Part shown: positions 1 through 7,575 of the stretch, piece after piece | Position numbering within the stretch: the stretch's first letter is position 1 | Layout of the letters: every line of letters begins with the position of its first letter | NCBI GenBank assembly: GCA_025449475.1 | Contig: JANWJM010000149.1 | Coordinates: 1-18,034 of the forward strand | Direction: 5' to 3' | Length of the DNA stretch: 18,034 bases | Source: Thermoactinomycetaceae bacterium | GTDB taxonomy: Bacteria; Bacillota; Bacilli; Thermoactinomycetales; Thermoactinomycetaceae | The notes under the pieces: generated by a model | Seen by the model: the letters and a program-made list of their open reading frames with translations, nothing else | Told to the model about the DNA's origin: nothing | Database searches by the model: none | Translations under genes and position numbers: made by a program

Positions 1-1
1 G

Positions 2-1648
2 ATCAAATGGGAACTTGAAGATATTTCACTTCGATATATTGATCCCAAGCAGTATTATCGCATTGTGAATCTGATGAACAAAAAGCGAAAAGAAAGAGAA
101 CAGTACTTAGCCGAAGTAATCGAAATGATAAAAAAACAGCTTCATGAATCAAACATTGAAGTGATCGATGTGTCGGGGCGCCCCAAACATATCTATAGTA
201 TCTACCGAAAAATGATTAACAAAGATAAAGATTTTAGTGAAATCTATGATCTGATCGCTGTTCGCTTGATTGTCGGTAGTATTCGTGACTGTTATGCCGT
301 TCTAGGAGTCATCCATACCATGTGGAAACCGATGCCAGGGCGGTTTAAAGACTATATCGCTTCTCCCAAAACCAATATGTATCAATCGTTGCATACGACG
401 GTGATCGGTTTGAAAGGAGAACCGATCGAAGTTCAAATTCGAACGATGGACATGCATAAGACAGCTGAATATGGGATTGCGGCGCATTGGGCGTATAAGG
501 AAAATGCTACGACCAGTGATGTCATCGATGAAAAATTACAGTGGTTTCGACAAATGATGGAATTGCAAAAGGAATCGAAAGATGCTCAGGAATTTGTAGA
601 AAGCTTAAAGATTGATTGGTTTTCGGATGCTGTCTATGTGTTCACACCGACCGGCGATGTCATCGAACTTCCAGCGGGTTCTGTTCCTCTTGATTTTGCT
701 TATCGCATTCATACCGAAATTGGGGATCAGTGTGTCGGAGCGAAGGTAAACGGGAAAATTGTCGACTTTGATTATGAATTAAAAACCGGAGACATTGTTG
801 AGATTATCACCTCCAAACAGAGCTTTGGTCCGAGTCGGGATTGGTTGAAAATTGTAAAATCTTCTCACGCACGAAACAAGATTCGTAGTTGGTTCAAAAA
901 GCAACAACGAGAAGAGACAGTAGCCAAAGGAAAAGAAATGGTTGAGGCTTTATTAAAGAAATATCAACTGGATAAAAACGAAATGCTTGAACCTGAACTG
1001 TTGACCAGCGCGATCAATAAATTTAATTTCCAAGATGCAGATGATATGTTTGCGGCAGTAGGATATGGCGGAATTTCTGCATCTCAGATTGTTCATCGCT
1101 TAATGGAAGAAAAGAAAAAGGATCAACCTGATTTGTCGCTCGACGTCAGCTCGAATAAAGTGATTTCTCTTCCACACGTGAAATCGTTACGTAAACCCAA
1201 TCACAATTACGGTGTAAAAGTAAAAGGAATGGATAATTTATTGATTCGACTTTCTCGATGTTGTAGTCCATTGCCAGGAGATGAAATTATTGGTTTTGTC
1301 ACGAAAGGACGAGGCGTCTCCGTTCATCGTGTGGATTGTCCAAATCTGGGGATGGTCACCAAAGAGCGTCGTGTGCCAGTTGAATGGTGTTCCGATTTAG
1401 GAAAGTGGTATCAAGTTGACCTGGAAGTCTCAGGATTGGAGCGTTCAGGTGTTTTATCAGATGTGTTACAAGCGGTTACGGATGTGAAAACTGATTGTAC
1501 AGCTGTGACTGCAAGAGGGGATCGTAAGAGAGGACTGGTCAATATTTTAATCACAGTCAACATACGAAACTATAATCATTTAAAATCGTTAGTGGAACGA
1601 GTAAAGCGAATTCCAGATATCTATACAGTTCGTAGAATTATGCAATAA
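2..1648 (+). CDS. relA: RelA/SpoT-family bifunctional (p)ppGpp synthetase/hydrolase, 5' truncated by window edge
   Basis: The reading frame is open from base 2, so the visible 548 residues are the C-terminal part of a protein that is about 730 residues in B. subtilis; the N-terminal HD hydrolase domain lies outside the window. It makes and degrades the alarmone (p)ppGpp from GTP/GDP and ATP in the stringent response. Visible domains in order: the synthetase domain with a G-R-P-K-H-I-Y-S-like substrate loop (about residues 57-72 of the fragment), RFKDYIA and EVQIRT motifs; a TGS domain starting at VFTPTGD (about 213-272); a Cys-Cys pair at 420-421 in the conserved-cysteine region RCCSPLPGDEI; and a C-terminal ACT domain (about 475-548). 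It ends 12 bases before dtd, the order seen in many Bacilli, so the two are probably co-transcribed. The annotation is secure; only the start is missing. Confidence 0.97.
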   Translation: MKWELEDISLRYIDPKQYYRIVNLMNKKRKEREQYLAEVIEMIKKQLHESNIEVIDVSGRPKHIYSIYRKMINKDKDFSEIYDLIAVRLIVGSIRDCYAVLGVIHTMWKPMPGRFKDYIASPKTNMYQSLHTTVIGLKGEPIEVQIRTMDMHKTAEYGIAAHWAYKENATTSDVIDEKLQWFRQMMELQKESKDAQEFVESLKIDWFSDAVYVFTPTGDVIELPAGSVPLDFAYRIHTEIGDQCVGAKVNGKIVDFDYELKTGDIVEIITSKQSFGPSRDWLKIVKSSHARNKIRSWFKKQQREETVAKGKEMVEALLKKYQLDKNEMLEPELLTSAINKFNFQDADDMFAAVGYGGISASQIVHRLMEEKKKDQPDLSLDVSSNKVISLPHVKSLRKPNHNYGVKVKGMDNLLIRLSRCCSPLPGDEIIGFVTKGRGVSVHRVDCPNLGMVTKERRVPVEWCSDLGKWYQVDLEVSGLERSGVLSDVLQAVTDVKTDCTAVTARGDRKRGLVNILITVNIRNYNHLKSLVERVKRIPDIYTVRRIMQ

Positions 1649-1660
1649 AGGCGGGCGGAT

Positions 1661-2098
1661 ATGCGAGTTATCATTCAACGCGTCAAACATGCAAAAGTAG
1701 AAGTGAATCAGGAAGTAGTGGGTGAAATTGGACAAGGATTGCTCGTTTTTGTCGGTTTCACTGAAGGTGATCAAGAGAAAGATTTGCATTATTTCGCTGA
1801 AAAATTGATTCATCTTCGGATTTTTGAAGATCAGAATCAGAAGATGAATCGATCGTTGCTCGATGTGAAAGGGAGCATTTTATCTGTATCGCAATTTACA
1901 CTTTATGGGGATTGTTCAAAGGGGCGTCGGCCGCATTTCCTCGCCGCAGCAAAACCGGATGTTGCGGAGCGTCTCTACCATCGTTTTAACCAAATCCTTC
2001 GTGATCTAAACGTCCCCGTTGAGACAGGCGTGTTCGGTGCGAATATGCAGGTATCCCTCTTGAATGATGGACCAGTGACATTTTTTTTGGAAAGTTAG
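1661..2098 (+). CDS. dtd: D-aminoacyl-tRNA deacylase
   Basis: At 145 residues this is the usual length for DTD. The enzyme hydrolyses D-amino acids (and mischarged glycine) from tRNA in the cytoplasm as a chirality proofreading step. The two family signatures are in place: SQFT at residues 77-80, which positions the substrate carbonyl, and NDGPVT at 135-140, carrying the cross-subunit Gly-Pro pair. GRRP around residue 88 is also typical. The ATG at 1661 follows a purine-rich AAAGGCGGGCGG segment and lies 12 bases after the relA stop, so translation probably follows relA on one transcript. The stop is followed within about 20 bases by a probable promoter for the transketolase gene. I see nothing unusual in the protein. 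Confidence 0.96.
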   Translation: MRVIIQRVKHAKVEVNQEVVGEIGQGLLVFVGFTEGDQEKDLHYFAEKLIHLRIFEDQNQKMNRSLLDVKGSILSVSQFTLYGDCSKGRRPHFLAAAKPDVAERLYHRFNQILRDLNVPVETGVFGANMQVSLLNDGPVTFFLES

Positions 2099-2122
2099 CG
2101 AAAGTGTTGGATATGCTATACT
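2095..2122 (+). promoter_or_regulatory. Probable sigma-A promoter with extended -10, for tkt
   Basis: TATACT at 2117-2122 is preceded by TGC, giving a full extended -10 (TGnTATACT). The -35 is weak: TTAGCG at 2095-2100 with a 16-base spacer. The position, just after the dtd stop and 27 bases before the tkt start, fits transcription of tkt independently of relA-dtd. No start site can be proven from sequence. Confidence 0.45.
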
Positions 2123-2148
2123 GAAGAGCTCGTTGCAAAGGAGAAGAG

Positions 2149-4155
2149 ATGATAATGAATGAACAATTATTGGTGAATACGATTCGAATGCTTTCCATTG
2201 ATGCAATTGAAAAAGCAAATTCAGGTCATCCGGGTCTACCCATGGGCGCAGCACCCATGGCATATACATTATGGGCCAATCATATGAACCATAATCCCAA
2301 AAATCCCGATTGGTTTAATCGGGATCGTTTTGTGTTGTCTGCTGGGCATGGTTCAGCACTTTTGTATAGCCTATTACATGTTTTTGGCTATGATTTACCC
2401 TTGGATGAGATAAATCAATTTCGTCAGTGGGGCAGTAAGACACCTGGACATCCGGAAGTAGGACACACTCCCGGTGTAGAAGCGACCACGGGGCCTCTTG
2501 GACAAGGAATTGCTACAGCAGTAGGAATGGCAATGGCAGAGCGTCATTTGGCTGCTACCTATAATCGCCCACAATTCCCGATTGTCGATCATTATACATA
2601 TGTTCTCTGTAGTGATGGCGATTTGATGGAAGGGATTTCATCCGAAGCTTGTTCACTGGCTGGGCATTTGCGTTTGGGTAAACTCATCGTGCTATATGAT
2701 TCAAATCAGATTTCGCTCGATGGGGAGCTCGCTTTTTCATTTACCGAAGATGTTCATCAGCGATTTGAAGCGTTTGGTTGGCAAGTATTAACCGTTGAAG
2801 ATGGAAACGATCTTTCTGCAATCAATCAAGCGATCGAGGAAGCTCAGGCTGAATTGAATCGTCCTACACTGATTGAAGTAAAGACGATCATTGGCTACGG
2901 TAGCCCCAACCTGGCGGGAACCGCAGATGTCCATGGGAAACCACTTGGAAAAGATGAAGTGATCGAAGTAAGGAAAGCCTATGATTGGCCATATGACGAG
3001 GAATTTATCGTTCCTGATGAAGTGAAAAAATACATGGCTGAGTTGCAAGTTGCATTTGCAAAGAAAGAAGAAAAATGGAATCAATTGTTTCAACAATATC
3101 AATCCACATTTCCTGAGTTAGCTGAACAATTGCAGCAGGCGATTGCTGGGGAACTACCACAGGATTGGAATCAGGAGTTGCCAAGATACACATCTGATCA
3201 GCAAGCATTGGCGACTCGGGCTGCATCGGGAGAAGTTCTTCAAGCTTTGGCAAAGCATGTCCCGATGTTAATGGGAGGTTCAGCCGATCTCGCTTCTTCC
3301 AATAACACGGAGATGAAATCGGCAGGCGTTTTTCATGCTGAGGATTATACAGGACGAAATATCTGGTTTGGAGTTCGAGAACCTGCGATGGGCGCTGCGC
3401 TAAACGGCATGTTGTTGCATGGCGGCGTTCGTGCTTATGGAGGGACGTTTTTAGTCTTCTCGGATTATCTACGACCTGCTATTCGTGTTGCCGCTCTATC
3501 AAATCTTCCTGTTATTTATGTATTTACACATGATAGCATTGCAGTTGGAGAAGACGGACCAACTCATGAACCCATTGAACATATTCCATCGTTGCGATTA
3601 ATACCGAATTTACGTGTTGTTCGACCAGCCGATGCTAATGAAACGGTTGCAGCTTGGCAATATGCCCTTTCACAGCAAAAGAATCCGGTTGCGTTAATTT
3701 TAACCCGACAAAAATTGCCGATATTAGAGCAAACAGCCGATGTCGATTCGTCCACGATTGAACGGGGAGCTTACATCATTTCTGAAGCTTCGCAAGGAAC
3801 ACCTGAAGCAATCTTGATTGCTACTGGATCCGAAGTGAGCTTAGCGATTGAAGCGCAAAAGAAATGTGAGGAAAAGGGGATCTCCGTCAGAGTCGTAAGT
3901 ATGCCTTGTCGTGAACAATTTGAGCAAATGTCGACAGGGTATCAAGAGTCTGTTCTTCCATCCAATGTTCGGGTTCGTGTGGCCATTGAAGCGGCACACC
4001 CCATGGGCTGGGAAAAAGTTGTGGGCAATCAAGGTGCAGTGATTGGAATTGATCATTTTGGGGCGTCAGCACCTGGAGATCGATTGATGAAAGAGTTTGG
4101 GTTTCATGTGGATCATGTGGTAAATACCCTAGAGAGACAATTGGGCAAAAAGTAG
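2149..4155 (+). CDS. tkt: Transketolase
   Basis: The 668-residue length is normal for bacterial transketolase, which moves two-carbon ketol units between sugar phosphates in the non-oxidative pentose phosphate pathway using thiamine diphosphate and a divalent metal. Family features: GHPGLPMGAAPMAYTLW near residue 27; the thiamine-binding G-D-G type motif SDGDLMEG at 155-162, closing with an Asn near 185; the second-half pyrimidine domain with GVREPAMGA, whose Glu411 is the cofactor-activating glutamate; and THDSIAVGEDGPTH, with substrate-binding His. AAAGGAG at 2137-2143 precedes the ATG at 2149 by 5 bases; ATG at 2155 is an alternative start (spacing 11). In B. subtilis tkt is not located here, so the dtd-tkt neighbourhood is a lineage feature. 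A strong terminator follows, so this looks monocistronic or the end of the relA-dtd-tkt unit. Confidence 0.96.
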   Translation: MIMNEQLLVNTIRMLSIDAIEKANSGHPGLPMGAAPMAYTLWANHMNHNPKNPDWFNRDRFVLSAGHGSALLYSLLHVFGYDLPLDEINQFRQWGSKTPGHPEVGHTPGVEATTGPLGQGIATAVGMAMAERHLAATYNRPQFPIVDHYTYVLCSDGDLMEGISSEACSLAGHLRLGKLIVLYDSNQISLDGELAFSFTEDVHQRFEAFGWQVLTVEDGNDLSAINQAIEEAQAELNRPTLIEVKTIIGYGSPNLAGTADVHGKPLGKDEVIEVRKAYDWPYDEEFIVPDEVKKYMAELQVAFAKKEEKWNQLFQQYQSTFPELAEQLQQAIAGELPQDWNQELPRYTSDQQALATRAASGEVLQALAKHVPMLMGGSADLASSNNTEMKSAGVFHAEDYTGRNIWFGVREPAMGAALNGMLLHGGVRAYGGTFLVFSDYLRPAIRVAALSNLPVIYVFTHDSIAVGEDGPTHEPIEHIPSLRLIPNLRVVRPADANETVAAWQYALSQQKNPVALILTRQKLPILEQTADVDSSTIERGAYIISEASQGTPEAILIATGSEVSLAIEAQKKCEEKGISVRVVSMPCREQFEQMSTGYQESVLPSNVRVRVAIEAAHPMGWEKVVGNQGAVIGIDHFGASAPGDRLMKEFGFHVDHVVNTLERQLGKK

Positions 4156-4176
4156 TCACTTCGATGAGTGTATAAT

Positions 4177-4210
4177 GGCGCGAAGAATCTTTTCTTCGCG
4201 CCGTTTTGTT
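4177..4210 (+). terminator. Intrinsic terminator after tkt
   Basis: A perfect 11-base-pair stem (4177-4187 with 4192-4202) with a 4-base loop is followed by GTTTTGTT. It lies 22 bases after the tkt stop and separates tkt from the ATPase gene. Confidence 0.9.
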
Positions 4211-4263
4211 ATATTCGTAAAGAAAAAAGATTAAAAATAGAATAGTTAACACAAAGAATAGTA

Positions 4264-4292
4264 TTTCTTTAAACAGGATGAATCGGTATAAT
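4264..4292 (+). promoter_or_regulatory. Probable promoter for the VirD4/HerA-like ATPase gene
   Basis: A consensus TATAAT lies at 4287-4292, 64 bases before the TTG start. The -35 is poor (TTTCTT at 4264-4269, 17-base spacer). The whole stretch 4211-4340 is AT-rich and non-coding. The upstream terminator means the gene needs a promoter of its own, and this is the best candidate. Confidence 0.4.
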
Positions 4293-4356
4293 TAAGTGTA
4301 AATGTCCCCCTAGAAAAATTTCAATAGACTTCTTATTTTAAAGGAGGGTGGCATCT

Positions 4357-6741
4357 TTGGCGAAGAATGGCGATTCCAATAAAAATTCAAAGGCATTTAT
4401 TTTGCTGGTGATTTTATTGGGCGGAATCTATTTATGGTTTAATAACAAGACCGTCCTTGCCCTATTTATCGCATATAGTGGCTTAATCATCAGCGGTTTG
4501 ATTATATTTGTCGTATTCCCCTTTATTGCTTTTGTTCTAATTCCGTATTTTTCGCGTCTCTATCATCATTTTCAACGGGCTTCAACCATGGAGACCGTTC
4601 GTGTGATTTTTAGTCGGAAAGATGAACAGAAGAGAACCGATCTGATTAACTTTTTTGACTTTTTAAATGGTACATTGCTTCCTGAGTTTTATTCCAAGTA
4701 TATGATCAAGGGTGCCCATACATTTGTTTGGGAGATTGAAGTCGATGAAAGCGGAGAAAAAAATATCTATTTATCGGCAACAGGTGGATTATTAAAAACC
4801 ATCACGCATAATTTTCAAGCGATTCACCAAAATATTCGCTTTGAAAAGGTGGAACCAAAGTCACGCCCGGTTCCCAATGAATTTATGCAGCTAAGATTAG
4901 AAAAATCATGGACCCATTCCATTGAGGCAGGGGAACGGGGAAGTAAAATTGGTCCCATCGAATATGAAAAGTCGTTAACCGATTCATTGCTGAATACCAT
5001 GGAATCAAAAGAGGGAGATGCTGGAGTTCAGTTTGTCATTACCCCTGTATCCCCACGTAAGCAATCCAAGCAGCGATTTGAACATGATTTGGCGCAGGTA
5101 GGTGGAGCCCTTTTCGAGGTAGAGATTCGTATTTATGCTCCATCGCAACAGATTCAAAAAGGGATTATTGGAACCATTGGGGAAGTGAATGCCAATAACA
5201 ATATCATTGCAGAAAGAATCATCACATATGGTATTCGACGCCTTTTTCGCAATTATTGGTGGAAACATCTCTATGAGAAAAAGATGCCTTCTTTGTTTTT
5301 AGGACCCAAAATGTGGTTTATGTCCTTTCATCTAGCAGCACTTCTCGAGATCCCCTCTCCCAATTTGCAAGTGTCTGGGTTGGATCGTTTTCTTCACAAA
5401 CGATTACCAATCCCGCAAGGAATTCCCGTTAATGCTGATTTTCCATTGGTTGAAACAGAAGATGGATTAAAAATAGGATTAACGGAAGCGATGAGAGCTC
5501 GGAATCTAATGGTGATCGGAACAGGTGGAACGGGTAAGTCGACAACCATGGCTCAAAACGCGATTCCTATTTTTGCAGATCCGGATCAAGCCTCAGTGGT
5601 GATCGCAAGTGCTCCACATGAAGCGCAGATTTACTTGCAGTATATTCCGCCACATAAGAAGGTTTATATCATTGATATGTTGACACCCGCTGAAGCTGGC
5701 ATTAACTTTTTATCACTTGATCAGTTTCCTGCGGATCTAATGGTGGAGTTGATTTGTGGTCTATTTGATACCGTCTATGACCAAAAAATTCCGGATCTTG
5801 AGATTCTCAAAGAGGCTTATCTATCGTTGCGAAAAGCACGAGAAGTATCGCCGGAGTGGAAAAAAGCAATCCCCTCGATCGACTTCCGCCATATTCGGGA
5901 ATTGTTGATCAATGAAAAATACCGTTTAAAATTGATTCAAGTGTTGCCCAAACACTCCACACATCGCACTTACTGGATGCAAAAAACGCAGCAGATTCGA
6001 AACGATGAAAAATATCGGACAACCTATATTACTCCAATTCTGAATTTGCTTTCGAGAATTTTGAGCGTGGAGCGGTTAGAGAAGGGAATCTGTCATCCTG
6101 TTACATTTGATTTAAGAAAAGCGCTATTGGAAGAGAAGGCAGTTGTTGTTTTCCATGGTGGAAGATGGGATTTTGGCTTTGATCTAGGTGCGTTTTTCAA
6201 TGCAATGTTTTTGGCTTTTGTGTATTTATCGATATTTGAGCAAAGGACCTTGCCACCAGAAGAGAAAGTAAATGTCAATCTGTTTTTGGATGACTTTGGG
6301 ATGTATGCGGGTCGTTCCTTAATGATGTTATTGGTTCGAGCTTGGATGTTGGGGGTTCGAGTGACAGCTGCTTCAGGGACATTTTTTGATATTCCGGAAA
6401 AGATGCGCATTATCTGTAATATTGCATTTGCGAATAAAATTATTTTTCGAGTACACAACGAGAACGATGCGAAACATTGGGCTGGGCAAATTCCTTTAAT
6501 CGATGAACAAGAGTTTTTGCATTTAAGGCGGCATTATGCGGTGGTATGGTTGACTGTTGATAATGAACGAAAAGATGTATTCATCGCTAGGGCCGTATTT
6601 AATCAAGAATTAAACAAGTGGGCCAATTATCACCCATGGCCGACTGAAAAAGAGGTAAAACTACACAAAGTTGTAATGCCCAATATTCCTGATGATGACT
6701 TTACAGGCGATTTTGAAGTCTCCTTTAAAAGCGGAACTTAA
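4357..6741 (+). CDS. Orphan membrane-anchored VirD4/TraG/HerA-like P-loop ATPase
   Basis: The product is 794 residues from TTG at 4357. A GTG nine bases upstream is in frame but overlaps the AAAGGAGG at 4340-4347, whereas TTG lies 9 bases beyond it, so TTG is the likely start. Two hydrophobic segments (about residues 13-28 and 33-62) anchor the N terminus. A roughly 300-residue mixed domain of unknown fold follows. The motor domain has Walker A GTGGTGKS at 388-395 and a Walker-B-like strand NLFLDDFG (Asp645-Asp646). The latter resembles the DEFG of VirD4/TraG coupling proteins but has Asp in the place of Glu. This layout matches type IV secretion coupling or HerA/FtsK-type DNA pumps known to move DNA or protein at the membrane. 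No relaxase, VirB4, pilin or other transfer gene is in view. The gene stands alone between terminators. Assignment to the P-loop/VirD4-like class is fairly secure; the biological role is unknown. Confidence 0.75.
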   Translation: MAKNGDSNKNSKAFILLVILLGGIYLWFNNKTVLALFIAYSGLIISGLIIFVVFPFIAFVLIPYFSRLYHHFQRASTMETVRVIFSRKDEQKRTDLINFFDFLNGTLLPEFYSKYMIKGAHTFVWEIEVDESGEKNIYLSATGGLLKTITHNFQAIHQNIRFEKVEPKSRPVPNEFMQLRLEKSWTHSIEAGERGSKIGPIEYEKSLTDSLLNTMESKEGDAGVQFVITPVSPRKQSKQRFEHDLAQVGGALFEVEIRIYAPSQQIQKGIIGTIGEVNANNNIIAERIITYGIRRLFRNYWWKHLYEKKMPSLFLGPKMWFMSFHLAALLEIPSPNLQVSGLDRFLHKRLPIPQGIPVNADFPLVETEDGLKIGLTEAMRARNLMVIGTGGTGKSTTMAQNAIPIFADPDQASVVIASAPHEAQIYLQYIPPHKKVYIIDMLTPAEAGINFLSLDQFPADLMVELICGLFDTVYDQKIPDLEILKEAYLSLRKAREVSPEWKKAIPSIDFRHIRELLINEKYRLKLIQVLPKHSTHRTYWMQKTQQIRNDEKYRTTYITPILNLLSRILSVERLEKGICHPVTFDLRKALLEEKAVVVFHGGRWDFGFDLGAFFNAMFLAFVYLSIFEQRTLPPEEKVNVNLFLDDFGMYAGRSLMMLLVRAWMLGVRVTAASGTFFDIPEKMRIICNIAFANKIIFRVHNENDAKHWAGQIPLIDEQEFLHLRRHYAVVWLTVDNERKDVFIARAVFNQELNKWANYHPWPTEKEVKLHKVVMPNIPDDDFTGDFEVSFKSGT

Positions 6742-6773
6742 TGAAATCAGGATTAGCGATGGGAATCATGAGC

Positions 6774-6802
6774 GAAAGCATGGTTGTTGCAACCATGCTT
6801 TC
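6774..6802. terminator. Palindromic hairpin between convergent genes, probable bidirectional terminator
   Basis: A perfect 13-base-pair stem (6774-6786 with 6790-6802) has a TTG loop. It sits 32 bases after the ATPase stop and 5 bases beyond the stop of the opposing DUF423 gene. There is no long T-run on either side, only TTTC/GAAA at the stem ends, so termination strength is uncertain, but the position fits both transcripts. Confidence 0.65.
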
Positions 6803-6807
6803 AATGG

Positions 6808-7185
6808 TTAACTAAGTGATTTCCATGCGCTATAAGCGATGAGGAGCCAAGCGATAATAAAGGAAAATCCTCCGAAGGGAGTAATGGCTCCGAAGGTTTT
6901 GATGTTGGTAAGCGCCATCACATAGAGAGAACCGGAGAATAGTAGAATGCCAATCAATATCAACCAACCTGAGAGAGAGACTAGAGAGGTATGATGATTG
7001 GCTTTGAGGATCAATAATCCAATAAATAACAGAGCCAGTGCGTGAATAATGTGATAATGGGCTCCTGTTGTCCAGTTTTCAAACATTTGTTTGCTAATTT
7101 TCCCTTTAAGACCATGTGCACCAAAAGCACCTAAAGCAATGGCGATAACCATGTTAAGGCTGCCGAGAAAAACCCAGAACTTCAT
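6808..7185 (-). CDS. DUF423 (UPF0382) small membrane protein
   Basis: The product is 125 residues with about four hydrophobic segments: an N-terminal one in the GSLNMVIAIALGAFGAHGLK region (characteristic GAFGAHGLK motif), one around ALALLFIGLLILKA, one around GWLILIGILLFSGSLYVMAL, and a C-terminal one with TPFGGFSFIIAWLLIAYSAW. The GAFGAHGL and TPFGG motifs are typical of DUF423 proteins such as B. subtilis YwdK. The molecular function is not established. The start is set by the ribosome-binding site: GAAAGGA on the minus strand (7202-7196) is 10 bases from ATG at 7185 but only 1 base from GTG at 7194, so ATG is preferred. It is the only minus-strand gene in the window. Its leader contains the minus-strand complement of the two-hairpin repeat (copy 1). 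Confidence 0.88.
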   Translation of the reverse strand: MKFWVFLGSLNMVIAIALGAFGAHGLKGKISKQMFENWTTGAHYHIIHALALLFIGLLILKANHHTSLVSLSGWLILIGILLFSGSLYVMALTNIKTFGAITPFGGFSFIIAWLLIAYSAWKSLS

Positions 7186-7213
7186 TTCGTGCACGTCCTT
7201 TCAAAATCATTCC

Positions 7214-7315
7214 AGAAAATGCCGTCTGAAAGTCCACGGTTTGGATCGTGGGCTGAAAGACGGCGTAGCTTGGTAATCCTATCATGGGATGGCTGAGAGC
7301 AACCATTTTTTATCT
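7214..7315 (+). repeat. Two-hairpin repeat, copy 1
   Basis: This 102-base block aligns over its whole length with 11922-12024, with about 80-85% identity by eye and one single-base indel. As + strand RNA it folds into hairpin P1 and hairpin P2. P1 has an outer stem 7221-7227/7258-7264 and an inner stem 7232-7240/7245-7253 with loop TTGG. P2 has an outer stem 7265-7271/7297-7303 with one A.A mismatch and an inner stem 7276-7280/7286-7290. Six T residues follow at 7306-7311. Differences from copy 2 mostly exchange Watson-Crick for G.U pairs on this strand. On the minus strand it lies in the leader of the DUF423 gene. No coding content is apparent. The two-copy repeat is seen directly; that it is an RNA element or a small mobile element is inference. 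Confidence 0.85.
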
Positions 7316-7333
7316 CCAATTCTTTTCGTATTC

Positions 7334-7362
7334 ATTATACTGATACAATGAATCATATGGAA
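7334..7362 (-). promoter_or_regulatory. Possible promoter for the DUF423 gene
   Basis: On the minus strand a consensus TATAAT (7339-7334) lies about 150 bases before the DUF423 start, with a weak TTCCAT (7362-7357) 17 bases further upstream. If used, the transcript would run through the complement of repeat copy 1 before reaching the gene. Confidence 0.35.
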
Positions 7363-7558
7363 CAAGAATATCGACGAAATGGAAAACAACCGTATCTTTC
7401 GTTAACGATCAGGAGCGGAAGAGTGATTTAGGCAGTTAGTAGAAGAAATTTACCAAGAGAATCATTGGATCCATATCGTGAAAAAGGCGTGTTTACTCAT
7501 ATACATAACCACCCATCAAAACACAATCGAAGATTGGATATTGATTCACTGCTTATAA
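7348..7558 (+). pseudogene. Possible small gene broken by a one-base frameshift
   Basis: Two adjoining open frames read like one short protein if a single T among 7427-7429 is removed: 27 codons from ATG 7348 to ATT 7428, then 42 codons from AGG 7430 to TAA 7556-7558. The joint (RSGRVI followed by RQLVEEIYQENHW) is smooth and the second part has ordinary codon use with a hydrophobic-charged pattern. There is no good ribosome-binding site, and the end overlaps the hisS promoter. I do not recognise a family. It may be a decayed gene from the slot where B. subtilis carries small yrv/yrz genes, or chance open frames. Confidence is low. Confidence 0.25.
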
Positions 7559-7569
7559 TTCTGTATAAT
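7541..7569 (+). promoter_or_regulatory. Sigma-A promoter of the hisS-aspS operon
   Basis: TTGATT (7541-7546), a 17-base spacer and TATAAT (7564-7569) make a near-consensus sigma-A promoter. The expected start near 7576 lies about 30-40 bases before the first T-box structures, as is usual for T-box leaders. Confidence 0.75.
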
Positions 7570-7575
7570 CGAAAA

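Noticed and set aside
2788..3253. Minus-strand open frames of 80-100 codons inside tkt, and similar ones inside relA, hisS, aspS and recD2
   Set aside because: They are antisense shadows of conserved genes, with no ribosome-binding sites and no recognisable protein features.
4171..4176. TATAAT just after tkt as a promoter
   Set aside because: It directly abuts the strong terminator hairpin with no -35, so a transcript from it would stop at once.
4348..4356. GTG start for the ATPase gene
   Set aside because: The GTG overlaps the AAAGGAGG ribosome-binding site; TTG at 4357 has proper spacing.
7214..7315. Repeat copy read as a TnpB guide RNA/IS605 right end, because of its CCCACGATnnnnATCGTGGG-like hairpin
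   Set aside because: No transposase or tnpB is nearby, an outer stem encloses the hairpin, and a T-run ends the element. I could not confirm the link, so it stays only an alternative.
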